Below are positions 1 to 7,263 of a stretch of DNA of 12,774 bases, piece after piece (positions within the stretch are counted from its first letter, which is position 1; the number at the start of each line of letters is the position of its first letter). This DNA comes from Atopobium sp. UBA1382 (GTDB lineage: Bacteria; Actinomycetota; Coriobacteriia; Coriobacteriales; Atopobiaceae), in the NCBI GenBank assembly GCA_002305805.1, contig DBQY01000018.1:41626-54399 (forward strand), written 5' to 3'. The notes below the pieces were generated by a model that saw only the letters and a list, made by a program, of their open reading frames with translations, did no database searches and was not told where the DNA came from. A program made the position numbers and the translations under genes.

Positions 1-216
1 ATGGACTACCCGGTCTTCACGCCCTTCTCGGACGAGAACATCGACGGCCACATGCTCTTCGGCATGATGGGCAAGAACTGCCGCACCACCATCGTCAACG
101 GCAAGGTGCTCTACAAGGACCGCGAGTTCGTGGCCTTCGACGAGGAGCGCATCAACGCCTGGACCCTCGAGCAGTCCAAGAAGCTCTGGGGAACGCTCAA
201 CGAGCGCACGTACTAG
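1..216 (+). CDS. ssnA: SsnA-type amidohydrolase, C-terminal fragment (gene starts before the window)
   Basis: Open from base 1 to the TAG at 214-216. The ATG at base 1 is almost certainly an internal Met, because the visible 71 residues match only the C-terminal end of a metal-dependent amidohydrolase. The run GHMLFGMMGKNC followed by TTIVNGKVLYKD is the closing beta-sandwich segment ('VNGK/R..L..D') shared by SsnA, guanine deaminase and chlorohydrolase-like enzymes, here of the SsnA type. The family is usually about 440 residues, so roughly five sixths lie upstream. The metal-binding His/Asp residues are not visible. SsnA is a putative aminohydrolase that travels with ygfK and xdhD in selenium-linked purine/urate gene clusters, and ygfK follows directly here. 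Its exact substrate is not established to my knowledge. The assignment rests on the short C-terminus plus context. Confidence 0.8.
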   Translation: MDYPVFTPFSDENIDGHMLFGMMGKNCRTTIVNGKVLYKDREFVAFDEERINAWTLEQSKKLWGTLNERTY

Positions 217-254
217 GAAGTCCGGGCCGGGCGCGAGGGGCGCCCGGCCTTCCT
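215..254 (+). terminator. GC-rich hairpin at the ssnA stop codon, likely terminator or attenuator
   Basis: Arms 225-234 (GGCCGGGCGC) and 240-249 are perfectly complementary around the 5-nt loop GAGGG. A further five pairs (215-219 with 250-254) extend the stem after a small left-hand bulge. It begins inside the ssnA TAG. No U-tract follows, so it is not a textbook Rho-independent terminator. It could instead stabilise the mRNA 3' end or attenuate read-through into ygfK. Confidence 0.5.
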
Positions 255-284
255 CGGCCTCCGCGGGGCCGACCGACACCCTTT

Positions 285-308
285 CGCCGGCGCGCGGTCT
301 CGCCGGCG
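285..308. repeat. Direct/inverted 8-bp repeat CGCCGGCG forming a possible hairpin
   Basis: CGCCGGCG occurs at 285-292 and 301-308, separated by 8 nt. The octamer is its own reverse complement, so the pair can form an 8-bp stem with an 8-nt loop. It is the middle of three consecutive hairpins in the ssnA-ygfK spacer. Confidence 0.45.
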
Positions 309-315
309 GGCCACA

Positions 316-348
316 TGATTCAAAAGGGGCCTGTCCCCTTTTGAATCA
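316..348. repeat. REP-like palindrome, copy 1 (perfect)
   Basis: Perfect 14-bp inverted repeat: TGATTCAAAAGGGG (316-329), loop CCTGT, then the exact reverse complement (335-348). It belongs to a three-copy family in this window, with copies 2 and 3 after ygfK. It ends a few bases before the ygfK Shine-Dalgarno (AGAGGAG, 352-358). The short intergenic palindromic form recalls REP/BIME elements mobilised in trans by REP-associated tyrosine transposases; that mechanism is inferred, as no such transposase is visible here. Confidence 0.85.
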
Positions 349-363
349 CGGAGAGGAGCAACA

Positions 364-3357
364 ATGAGCGACGTCATGAGGCCGATTCCGTTTGGCCAGG
401 TCATGGACTGGGTCCTGACCGAGCATGAGACACAGGGAGCCATCTTCGGTGTGCGCAAGGCCTACGTCCACGAGGGCGGGGCGGAGCCGATCTTTGCCGA
501 GAAGATCGAGACCCCCTTCGGCCCGGCCGCAGGCCCCAACACCCAGCTCGCGCAGAACATCGTCGCCTCCTACGTGGCGGGCTCGCGCTTCTTCGAGCTC
601 AAGACCGTCCAGATCATGGACGGCGAGGAGCTCTCCGCCTGCGTGAACAAGCCCTGCATCGTGGCCGAGGACGAGTGCTACAACTGCGAGTGGTCCACCG
701 AGCTCACGGTCCCGCAGGCCTTCGCCGAGTACGTGAAGGCCTGGTGGGCGTGCAAGCTCATCGCGCGCGAGTACGGCCTCGGGGACCCGGACGGCTTCGT
801 CTTCAACATGTCCGTGGGCTACAGCCTCGAGGGCATCCAAAGCCCCAAGGTCGACGCCTACATCGAGGGCATGAAGGACGCCTCCGGCACCGAGGTGTGG
901 GCGGAGTGCCGCGACTGGGCCCTCGCCAACCTGGACCGCTTCCAGAACGTCGACGCCGACTTCGTGAACGCGGTCTCCCCGCAGGTCTCCCGCTCCGTCA
1001 CCGAGTCCACGCTCCACGGCTGCCCGCCCGACGAGATCGAGCGCATCGCCACCTACCTCATCACCGAGAAGGGCGTGAACACCTACATCAAGTGCAACCC
1101 GACGCTCCTGGGCTACGACTTCGCCCGCGAGCGCCTGAACGAGCTCGGCTTTGACTACATCGCCTTCGACGACACGCACTTCCGCGAGGACCTGCAGTGG
1201 GTCGACGCCGTGCCCATGTTCGAGCGCCTGATCGAGCTCTGCGACGAGCGCGGCCTCGCCTTCGGCGTCAAGCTCACCAACACGTTCCCGGTGGACGTGA
1301 CCCGCGGCGAGCTGCCGAGCGAGGAGATGTACATGTCCGGCCGCTCGCTCTTCCCGCTCACGATCGAGCTCGCGCGCCGCATCGCCCGCCAGTTCGACGG
1401 CCGCCTGCGCATCTCCTACTCCGGCGGCGCCGACGCCCGCAACATCCGCGAGCTCTACGCGGCCGGCATCTGGCCGATCACCATGGCGACCAACGTCCTC
1501 AAGCCCGGCGGCTACGAGCGCTTCTCGCAGATCGCCGACCTTCTCGCCGGCGCCGAGCGCCGCGAGGACGTGGACGTGGACGCCGTGACCGCGCTCGCGT
1601 CGCGCACCGCCTCGGGCAAGGACTACCAGAAGCCCATCAAGCCCGCCAAGCCGCACAAGATCGACGCCGAGCTGCCGCTCATGAGCTGCTTCACGGCGCC
1701 GTGCCGCTCCGGCTGCCCCATCCAGCAGGACATCCCGGCCTACCTCTCCCGTGTGGACGAGGGGAAGTTCGCCGAGGCGCTCCAGATCATCGTCGAGCGC
1801 AACGCCCTGCCGCACATCACCGGCAACCTCTGCCCGCACCCCTGCGGCGCCAAGTGCGAGCGCAGCTTCTACGAGCCCGACGGCGCCCGCATCCGCGGCC
1901 ACAAGCTGGATGCCGCGCGCGGCGGCTTCGACGAGGTCGTGGCCAAGCTCCGCGCCGCGGGCCCGGGCAGGGGCGCGGCGGCGGCCGACAAGAACGTCGC
2001 CGTGATCGGCGGCGGACCGGCCGGTCTGGCCACGGCGTTCTTCCTCACGCGCGCCGGCGCCAAGGTCACCATCATCGAGCGCACCGACAAGCTCGGCGGC
2101 GTGGCGCGCCACGTCATCCCCGAGTTCCGCATCTCCCACGACGACATCGACAAGGACGTGGCGCTGTGCCTCGCCTTTGGCGCGCAGGTCCAGATGGGGC
2201 GCGAGGTCACGAGCGTCCAGCAGCTCCTCGACGAGGGCTTCACGGACGTCGTGGTGGCCACCGGCGCGTGGGCGCCCGGTAAGGTGGGCCTCAAGATGGG
2301 CGAGGAGATCGACGTCCTGGAGTTCCTGGCCGCCGCCAAGGCCGGCGAGCCCATGGAGCTGGGCACCGACGTCGTGATCGTGGGCGCCGGCAACACCGCC
2401 ATGGACGCCGCCCGCGTGGCCAAGCGCGCCGAGGGCGTCAAGAGCGTGCGCATCGTCTACCGCCGCACCAAGAAGGAGATGCCGGCGGACGAGGAGGAGC
2501 TGCAGCTGGCCCTCGAGGAGGGCGTGGAGCTCTGCGAGCTTCTCGCCCCGATCGGCGTGGCAAACGGCCAGCTGGCCTGCGAGGTCATGCGCCTCGGCGA
2601 GCCGGACGAGTCCGGCCGTCGTCGCCCCGAGCCCACGGGCGACACCGTGGACGTCCCGGCCACGGCCGTGATCTGCGCCGTGGGCGAGCAGATCGAGCGC
2701 GGGCTCTACGAGGGCGCGGGCGTGGAGGTTGACCGTCGGGGACGGCCGGCCGGAACCGCCACCGGCGTCGACCACGTCTGGGCCGCCGGCGACTGCCGCC
2801 GCGGGCCCGCCACGTTCGTCGAGGCCATCGCCGACGCGCAAGCGGTGGCGCGCGACCTGGCCGGCGTCGACTTCAACGCGTACGCCGAGAAGAACGTCCG
2901 TGCCGACAAGCACGACGCCATCATGGCGCGCAAGGGCGAGGTCTGCCTCGACGCGGCCGGGTGCACCACAAGCCGCTGCCTGGGCTGTGCCACCGTCTGC
3001 GAGGTCTGCTGCGACGTCTGCCCCAACCGCGCCAACGTGGCGATCAAGGTTCCTGGCCTCGCCCAGGAGCAGGTCGTCCACGTGGACGGCATGTGCAACG
3101 AGTGCGGCAACTGCGCCGTCTTCTGCCCGTGGAGCGGGCGCCCGTACAAGGACAAGCTCACGCTCTTCTGGAGCGCCGAGGACATGGACGCGAGCGAGAA
3201 CCGCGGCTTCCTGCCCGTCGAGGGCGGCTTCCGCGTGCGCCTGGCCTCCGGCGAGGGCGTCTTTGACGTGGACGACGCCGCGTGCGGCCTGCCCGAGGAC
3301 GTGCGCCTCACCATCCGCGCCGTCCGCGACACCTACCCCTACCTGCTGGCCAAGTGA
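364..3357 (+). CDS. ygfK: YgfK: flavin/Fe-S oxidoreductase of selenium-linked purine metabolism ('putative selenate reductase subunit')
   Basis: 997 aa, close to full length for the family (about 1,000-1,030). The ATG at 364 follows AGAGGAG at 352-358. Residues 1-~420 form a dihydroorotate-dehydrogenase-like barrel (PFGPAAGPNTQLAQN near 51-65, TLHGCPP at 216-222). A GltD-like module follows: Fe-S cysteines C442/C447/C451 and C490/C494/C498, a first dinucleotide fold GGGPAG (549-554), a second GAGNTA (674-679), and the FAD-closing AAGD (807-810). The C-terminus carries ferredoxin-type cysteines (C872 to C886-Pro, then C911/C914/C917/C921-Pro). It is expected to be cytosolic, passing electrons between NAD(P)H, flavin and Fe-S centres. 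The selenate reductase name reflects selenium association; genes of this type occur in gut bacterial purine/urate clusters, which fits the xdhD and ssnA neighbours. Its TGA stop lies inside palindrome copy 2. Confidence 0.93.
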   Translation: MSDVMRPIPFGQVMDWVLTEHETQGAIFGVRKAYVHEGGAEPIFAEKIETPFGPAAGPNTQLAQNIVASYVAGSRFFELKTVQIMDGEELSACVNKPCIVAEDECYNCEWSTELTVPQAFAEYVKAWWACKLIAREYGLGDPDGFVFNMSVGYSLEGIQSPKVDAYIEGMKDASGTEVWAECRDWALANLDRFQNVDADFVNAVSPQVSRSVTESTLHGCPPDEIERIATYLITEKGVNTYIKCNPTLLGYDFARERLNELGFDYIAFDDTHFREDLQWVDAVPMFERLIELCDERGLAFGVKLTNTFPVDVTRGELPSEEMYMSGRSLFPLTIELARRIARQFDGRLRISYSGGADARNIRELYAAGIWPITMATNVLKPGGYERFSQIADLLAGAERREDVDVDAVTALASRTASGKDYQKPIKPAKPHKIDAELPLMSCFTAPCRSGCPIQQDIPAYLSRVDEGKFAEALQIIVERNALPHITGNLCPHPCGAKCERSFYEPDGARIRGHKLDAARGGFDEVVAKLRAAGPGRGAAAADKNVAVIGGGPAGLATAFFLTRAGAKVTIIERTDKLGGVARHVIPEFRISHDDIDKDVALCLAFGAQVQMGREVTSVQQLLDEGFTDVVVATGAWAPGKVGLKMGEEIDVLEFLAAAKAGEPMELGTDVVIVGAGNTAMDAARVAKRAEGVKSVRIVYRRTKKEMPADEEELQLALEEGVELCELLAPIGVANGQLACEVMRLGEPDESGRRRPEPTGDTVDVPATAVICAVGEQIERGLYEGAGVEVDRRGRPAGTATGVDHVWAAGDCRRGPATFVEAIADAQAVARDLAGVDFNAYAEKNVRADKHDAIMARKGEVCLDAAGCTTSRCLGCATVCEVCCDVCPNRANVAIKVPGLAQEQVVHVDGMCNECGNCAVFCPWSGRPYKDKLTLFWSAEDMDASENRGFLPVEGGFRVRLASGEGVFDVDDAACGLPEDVRLTIRAVRDTYPYLLAK

Positions 3358-3387
3358 TCCAAAAGGGGACAGACCCCTTTTGCATCA
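3355..3387. repeat. REP-like palindrome, copy 2 (inverted orientation, overlaps ygfK stop)
   Basis: TGATCCAAAAGGGG (3355-3368), loop ACAGA, CCCCTTTTGCATCA (3374-3387). The arms pair at 13 of 14 positions. The asymmetric loop reads ACAGA here but CCTGT and TCTGC in copies 1 and 3, so this copy is in the opposite orientation. Its first three bases are the ygfK TGA stop codon. Confidence 0.85.
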
Positions 3388-3399
3388 CTCTCGAGAAAA

Positions 3400-3432
3400 T
3401 GATTCAAAAGGGGTCTGCCCCCTTTTGGATCA
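3400..3432. repeat. REP-like palindrome, copy 3
   Basis: TGATTCAAAAGGGG (3400-3413), loop TCTGC, CCCCTTTTGGATCA (3419-3432). One position departs from perfect pairing and would be a G-U pair in RNA. It is 12 bp from copy 2 and in the opposite orientation, forming a BIME-like pair between ygfK and the ferredoxin gene. It ends just before that gene's ribosome binding site. Confidence 0.85.
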
Positions 3433-3448
3433 CCTCGGAAGGAGAGAC

Positions 3449-3661
3449 ATGGACGACGAGACCAGGCGCATCTGGGTGGCCGAGACGGGCTGTATAGGCT
3501 GCCGCCTCTGCGAGCGCGCGTGCCCCGCGGGCGCCATGCGCGTGGAGGACAAGCAGGCGCGCATCGACTACGCGCTGTGCATCGCGTGCGGCATGTGCGC
3601 CACCAAGTGCCGCAAGGGCGTCATCCACGACACGCTGGGCATCTACGCCCCGGCCCAGTAG
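3449..3661 (+). CDS. Small 2x[4Fe-4S] ferredoxin
   Basis: A 70-residue cytosolic ferredoxin. Eight cysteines form two [4Fe-4S] sites: C15-x2-C18-x2-C21-x3-C25-Pro and C44-x2-C47-x2-C50-x3-C54. The second site has Lys-Cys-Arg instead of the usual Cys-Pro, which may shift its potential. The ATG at 3449 is chosen because AAGGAGAG (3439-3446) precedes it and the ORF then begins MDDETRRIW. It lies between ygfK and the molybdenum hydroxylase, 11 bp ahead of the latter, so the two are surely co-translated. The hydroxylase lacks an FAD domain, so this protein is a good candidate electron carrier between the hydroxylase and YgfK. That role is inferred from position. I do not assign a gene symbol. Confidence 0.88.
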   Translation: MDDETRRIWVAETGCIGCRLCERACPAGAMRVEDKQARIDYALCIACGMCATKCRKGVIHDTLGIYAPAQ

Positions 3662-3672
3662 GGGAGGAGACC

Positions 3673-6444
3673 ATGGCAGCTGGAACCGCCGTCAAGGCAC
3701 CCGCCGAGTACCGCTTCACCGTCAACGGCGAGGAGCAGGTCGTTACGTGCGACAAGCCGCTCCTGCGCTACCTGCGCGACGACCTCAGGCTCACCTCCGT
3801 CAAGGACGGGTGCTCCGAGGGCGCGTGCGGCACCTGCACCGTGCTCGTGGACGACCGCGCCACCAAGGCGTGCGTCCTCACCACGCGCCTGGCCAACGGC
3901 CGCGACATCGTGACCGTGGAGGGCCTGCCGCACGAGGAGCAGGAGGCCTTCGTCTACGCCTTCGGCGCGGTGGGCGCCGTGCAGTGCGGCTTCTGCATCC
4001 CCGGCATGGTCATGGCGGGCGCGGCTCTCGTCCACAAGGTGCCCGACCCCACCGAGGACCAGGTCAAGGTGGCCATCCGCGGCAACGTCTGCCGCTGCAC
4101 CGGCTACAAGAAGATTATCGAGGGCATCCTGCTCGCCGCCGCGATCCTGCGGGGCGAGAAGAGCATCGACCCGGATCTCGAGCGCGGCGACGACTACGGC
4201 GTGGGCAAGCGCGCCTTCCGCGTGGACGTGCGCCGCAAGGTGCTCGGCTACGGCAAGTACCCCGACGACATCGACGAGCGCGACTTCCCCGACCTGACCT
4301 ACGCCAGCGCCGTGCGCTCCAAGTACCCGCGCGCTCGCGTGGTCAAGATCGACGCCGAGAAGGCCCGCGCCATGCCGGGCGTCCTCGCCGTGCTCACGGC
4401 CGCCGACGTGCCGGTGAACGCGGTCGGCCACCTGCTCTACGACTGGGACGTCATGACCGCCGAGGGCGACGTCACGCACTGCGTGGGCGACGCCATCGCG
4501 CTCGTGGTGGCCGAGGACGCCGCTACGCTCGAGAAGGCCAAGAAGGCCGTGAAGGTGGAGTACGAGGTGCTCGAGCCCGTGCGCTCGATCGAGGAGGCCC
4601 GCGCGGAGGGTGCCCCCGTGCTCCACAAGCCCTACCTCGCCTTCGGCAACTGGGTCACGCCCGAGAACAACATCTGCCAGCAGCGCCACGTAATCCGCGG
4701 CGACGCGGCCGCGGCGCTCGCGGGCGCCGCGCACAAGGTGACGCGCACCTTCAGGACGCCGTTCACCGAGCACGCGTTCCTCGAGCCGGAGTGCGCCGTC
4801 GCCTTCCCGTACAAGGACGGCGTGAAGGTCTGCTCTTCCGACCAGGGCGCCTACGACTCCCGCAAGGAGATCGCCCACATGCTCGGCTGGGACGCCACGC
4901 CGGAGCGCGTGGTCGTGGAGACCATGCTCGTGGGCGGCGGCTTCGGCGGCAAGGAGGACGTCTCCGTGCAGCACCTGGCCGCGCTCGCCGCGCTCGCCGT
5001 GAACCGTCCGGTCAAGGTGCGCCTCACGCGCCAGGAGTCCATCAACTTCCACCCCAAGCGCCACTACATGGAGGGCACCTTCACGCTCGGCTGCGACGAG
5101 GACGGCACCTTCGTGGGCCTGGACTGCGAGATCAACTTCGACACCGGCGCTTACGCGAGCCTCTGCGGCCCGGTCCTGGAGCGCGCCTGCACGCACTCCG
5201 TGGGCCCGTACTGCTACCAGAACACCGACATCCGCGGCTTCGGCTGGTACACCAACAACCCGCCCGCTGGCGCATTCCGCGGCTTCGGCGTGTGCCAGAG
5301 CGAGTTTGCGCTCGAGAGCCTCATCGACCTTCTCGCCGACGAGGTGGGCATCTCGCCGTGGGAGATCCGCTACCGCAACGCCATCGAGCCGGGCAAGGTC
5401 CTGCCCAACGGCCAGATCGCCGACCGCTCCACCGCGCTCAAGGAGACGCTGCTCGCGGTGCGCGACGTCTACGAGGCGCACCCCGGCCACGCAGGCATCG
5501 CGTGCGCGATGAAGAACTCCGGCGTGGGCGTGGGCCTGCCCGACGCCGGCCGCTGCAAGATCCGCGTGGAGGACGGGCGCGCGGTGGTCTACTCCGCCAC
5601 CTCCGACATCGGCCAGGGCTGCAACACGGTCTTCCTGCAGGACGTGGCCGAGGCCACGGGGCTGCCCCTGTCGCACATCGCCAACGGCGAGTGCTCCACC
5701 GAGAACGCGCCCGACTCCGGAACCACCTCCGGCTCGCGCCAGACGCTCATCACCGGCGAGGCCGTGCGCGGCGCGGCGTTTTTGCTGCGCGACGCCATGC
5801 TTGCGGTGGAGGAGGGCACGGAGACCGGCACGGAGCCGGTGGTCGCGCACGGCGACGGCATTGTGGTCGAGTACGCCGACGGCACGCCCTACGTGGGCCC
5901 GGGCGCGGGCTACCACGCGCAGGATCCGGTCGCCGCGCTGGCCGCGCTCGAGGGCCGCGAGTTCTCCTACGAGTACCTCGAGAAGACCGACAAGCTCGGC
6001 GCGGACGTCCCCAACCCCAAGAGCCACGTGGCCTACGGCTACGCGACGCACGTGGTGATCCTGGACGACGACGGGCGTGTGACCGAGGTCCATGCCGCGC
6101 ACGACTCCGGGCGCGTGGTGAACCCGATCGCCATCCAGGGCCAGATCGAGGGTGGCGTGCTCATGGGCATGGGCTACGCGCTCACCGAGCGCTTTGACCT
6201 CGAGGACTGCGTGCCGCAGGTGAAGTTTGGCACGCTGGGCCTCTTCAGGGCGACGGACATCCCGGACATCCACGCGATCTACGTCGAGAAGGACGAGCTG
6301 CTGGACGTGGCGTACGGCGGCAAGGGCATCGGCGAGATCGCCACGATCCCGACGGCGCCCGCGGTGCAGAACGCCTACCGCGCGCTCACCGGCGAGCTGC
6401 AGTGCGAGCTGCCGCTCAAGCACTCGTATTACGCGCGTGGGTAG
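3673..6444 (+). CDS. xdhD: Molybdenum hydroxylase, XdhD / selenium-dependent xanthine dehydrogenase type (2Fe-2S + Moco domains)
   Basis: 923 aa. The ATG at 3673 follows GGGGAGGAG (3661-3669); an in-frame ORF extends upstream but overlaps the ferredoxin gene. N-terminal [2Fe-2S] ligands are C47/C52/C55/C67. The second, helical [2Fe-2S] domain has C105/C108 and C140/C142. The Moco region shows GGGFGGKED (421-429), LERA (502-505), AFRGFG (534-539) and GKGIGE (883-888). By alignment to bovine xanthine dehydrogenase as I remember it, E428, R504 and E888 correspond to E802, R880 and E1261, the purine-binding and catalytic set, so a purine substrate such as xanthine is likely. There is no FAD domain; a YgfM-like FAD subunit is not seen here. 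Selenium dependence is inferred from the ssnA/ygfK neighbourhood; there is no in-frame TGA. TIGR families place such proteins either as Se-dependent XDH or as 'selenate reductase Mo subunit'. Confidence 0.93.
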   Translation: MAAGTAVKAPAEYRFTVNGEEQVVTCDKPLLRYLRDDLRLTSVKDGCSEGACGTCTVLVDDRATKACVLTTRLANGRDIVTVEGLPHEEQEAFVYAFGAVGAVQCGFCIPGMVMAGAALVHKVPDPTEDQVKVAIRGNVCRCTGYKKIIEGILLAAAILRGEKSIDPDLERGDDYGVGKRAFRVDVRRKVLGYGKYPDDIDERDFPDLTYASAVRSKYPRARVVKIDAEKARAMPGVLAVLTAADVPVNAVGHLLYDWDVMTAEGDVTHCVGDAIALVVAEDAATLEKAKKAVKVEYEVLEPVRSIEEARAEGAPVLHKPYLAFGNWVTPENNICQQRHVIRGDAAAALAGAAHKVTRTFRTPFTEHAFLEPECAVAFPYKDGVKVCSSDQGAYDSRKEIAHMLGWDATPERVVVETMLVGGGFGGKEDVSVQHLAALAALAVNRPVKVRLTRQESINFHPKRHYMEGTFTLGCDEDGTFVGLDCEINFDTGAYASLCGPVLERACTHSVGPYCYQNTDIRGFGWYTNNPPAGAFRGFGVCQSEFALESLIDLLADEVGISPWEIRYRNAIEPGKVLPNGQIADRSTALKETLLAVRDVYEAHPGHAGIACAMKNSGVGVGLPDAGRCKIRVEDGRAVVYSATSDIGQGCNTVFLQDVAEATGLPLSHIANGECSTENAPDSGTTSGSRQTLITGEAVRGAAFLLRDAMLAVEEGTETGTEPVVAHGDGIVVEYADGTPYVGPGAGYHAQDPVAALAALEGREFSYEYLEKTDKLGADVPNPKSHVAYGYATHVVILDDDGRVTEVHAAHDSGRVVNPIAIQGQIEGGVLMGMGYALTERFDLEDCVPQVKFGTLGLFRATDIPDIHAIYVEKDELLDVAYGGKGIGEIATIPTAPAVQNAYRALTGELQCELPLKHSYYARG

Positions 6445-6471
6445 GGCCTGCGGCTGATCTGACATACCCCC

Positions 6472-6493
6472 GATCGTCCCGCTCCTGACGATC
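6472..6493 (+). repeat. Small hairpin downstream of xdhD
   Basis: GATCGTC (6472-6478) and GACGATC (6487-6493) are complementary with an 8-nt loop. It lies 28 bases after the xdhD stop, just before the stronger terminator. It may be part of mRNA 3'-end structure. Confidence 0.35.
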
Positions 6494-6505
6494 ATCCCTT
6501 GCTTG

Positions 6506-6540
6506 GGGCCCGCCGGTTTGCCATGCCCGGCGGGCCCTTT
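6506..6540 (+). terminator. Probable intrinsic terminator closing the ssnA-ygfK-xdhD operon
   Basis: An 11-bp perfect stem pairs GGGCCCGCCGG (6506-6516) with 6527-6537 around a 10-nt loop, followed by TTT and GC-rich DNA. It lies between convergent genes (xdhD on +, the DUF2798 gene on -). The short T-run points to termination of the + strand operon. The minus-strand side has no U-tract. Confidence 0.7.
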
Positions 6541-6554
6541 GCGCTTGGGGGTCG

Positions 6555-7058
6555 CTACCGAGCCGCTGCTACCGTCCGGCGCGCTCTCAGGAGCGATTCT
6601 GCCGACCCCACAGCGCGCACCAGGGCGCGCACGACAGGGCCCGCCACGAAGAGCTGCCAGAGCAGCGCCATGGGGAAGTTGAGCGCGACGGTCTGGAGCC
6701 AGGTGGCCACGAGCTCACCCGCGGGCGGCTGCTTGAAGGCGAGCGTCGCGACCAGGCTCATCATGGGGCACATGGTCCAGCAGGTAAGGGCTCCGCGCAG
6801 GATGGTGACGAGGACCTCCGGGCAGTGGTCTGTGTCGAGCAGCCGCCCGACCTGGCGTGCCGCGACCCTGCCGCCGACGAGTGTCTCGAGCACGATGACG
6901 GCGGCCATGAGTGGCACGATGTCGGCGAGCGGCGCGGCAAAGAGCTCGGTCCTGAGGCCGCCCGCGAGGAGCGCCTGGTTGTAGAGCTCCATGCCGTAGA
7001 CCATGGCAAAGGCCATGAGGATCGAGAAGACGATGCGCTGGGTACGGGTTCTGGGCAT
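6555..7058 (-). CDS. DUF2798-type small integral membrane protein
   Basis: 167 aa, with about four hydrophobic helices at residues ~8-29, ~40-63, ~85-107 and ~120-143. The arrangement looks like two repeated two-helix units. The N-terminal helix (IVFSILMAFAMVYGMELYN) resembles the start of DUF2798 family proteins, whose function is unknown. Start: ATG at 7058-7056, with AGAGGGGA upstream on the minus strand. There is no signal-peptide cleavage site and no obvious catalytic motif. It is convergent with the purine operon and stands alone; the next gene (HD protein) is on the same strand 205 bp away. Family recognition comes from the helix pattern and N-terminal sequence only. A generic multi-pass protein of another family remains possible. 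Confidence 0.7.
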   Translation of the reverse strand: MPRTRTQRIVFSILMAFAMVYGMELYNQALLAGGLRTELFAAPLADIVPLMAAVIVLETLVGGRVAARQVGRLLDTDHCPEVLVTILRGALTCWTMCPMMSLVATLAFKQPPAGELVATWLQTVALNFPMALLWQLFVAGPVVRALVRAVGSAESLLRARRTVAAAR

Positions 7059-7101
7059 GGCTTTCCCCTCTGCCCAGCCCTCTTGGGTGCGTCGTCGCGC
7101 C

Positions 7102-7132
7102 GCGGAAGGGCAACTGGACTTATGCCTTCCGC
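7102..7132. repeat. Hairpin in the spacer upstream of the DUF2798 gene
   Basis: GCGGAAGG (7102-7109) and CCTTCCGC (7125-7132) form an 8-bp stem with a 15-nt loop, 44 bp upstream of the minus-strand start at 7058. It could be a leader structure or a weak end for the HD-gene transcript. Apart from this I see nothing recognisable in the 205-bp spacer 7059-7263. Confidence 0.4.
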
Positions 7133-7263
7133 AGCGCGTTGCAGCGTCCCATGGTAGCGCGCCGGGTGGAGCGGGGCGTCAAATCTTCACAGGGGAGAAG
7201 AGGTGCAGCCAAGGCTTGCTGCGCGCTGTCGGGTGCGCCCCGGATAGACTCAGCATCCAGTGA

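Noticed and set aside
346..3081. Very long minus-strand open frame (911 codons) opposite ygfK
   Set aside because: It is a shadow frame of GC-rich coding sequence. Its product is low-complexity (Ala/Gly/Val/Asp/His-rich) with no motif, while the + strand frame has clear domains.
316..3432. CRISPR array as an explanation for the repeated palindromes
   Set aside because: Only three copies, in both orientations, with spacing of 12 bp and 3 kb instead of regular spacers, and no cas gene.
3673..6444. Selenocysteine codon in the Se-linked hydroxylase
   Set aside because: The reading frame has no internal TGA. Selenium in this enzyme type is thought to be a labile cofactor ligand, not selenocysteine.
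3643..6495. Minus-strand open frame of 950 codons opposite xdhD, and an 816-codon + frame inside it
   Set aside because: Same GC shadow effect; both are Arg/His/Ala-rich without family features. The xdhD frame has full catalytic motifs.
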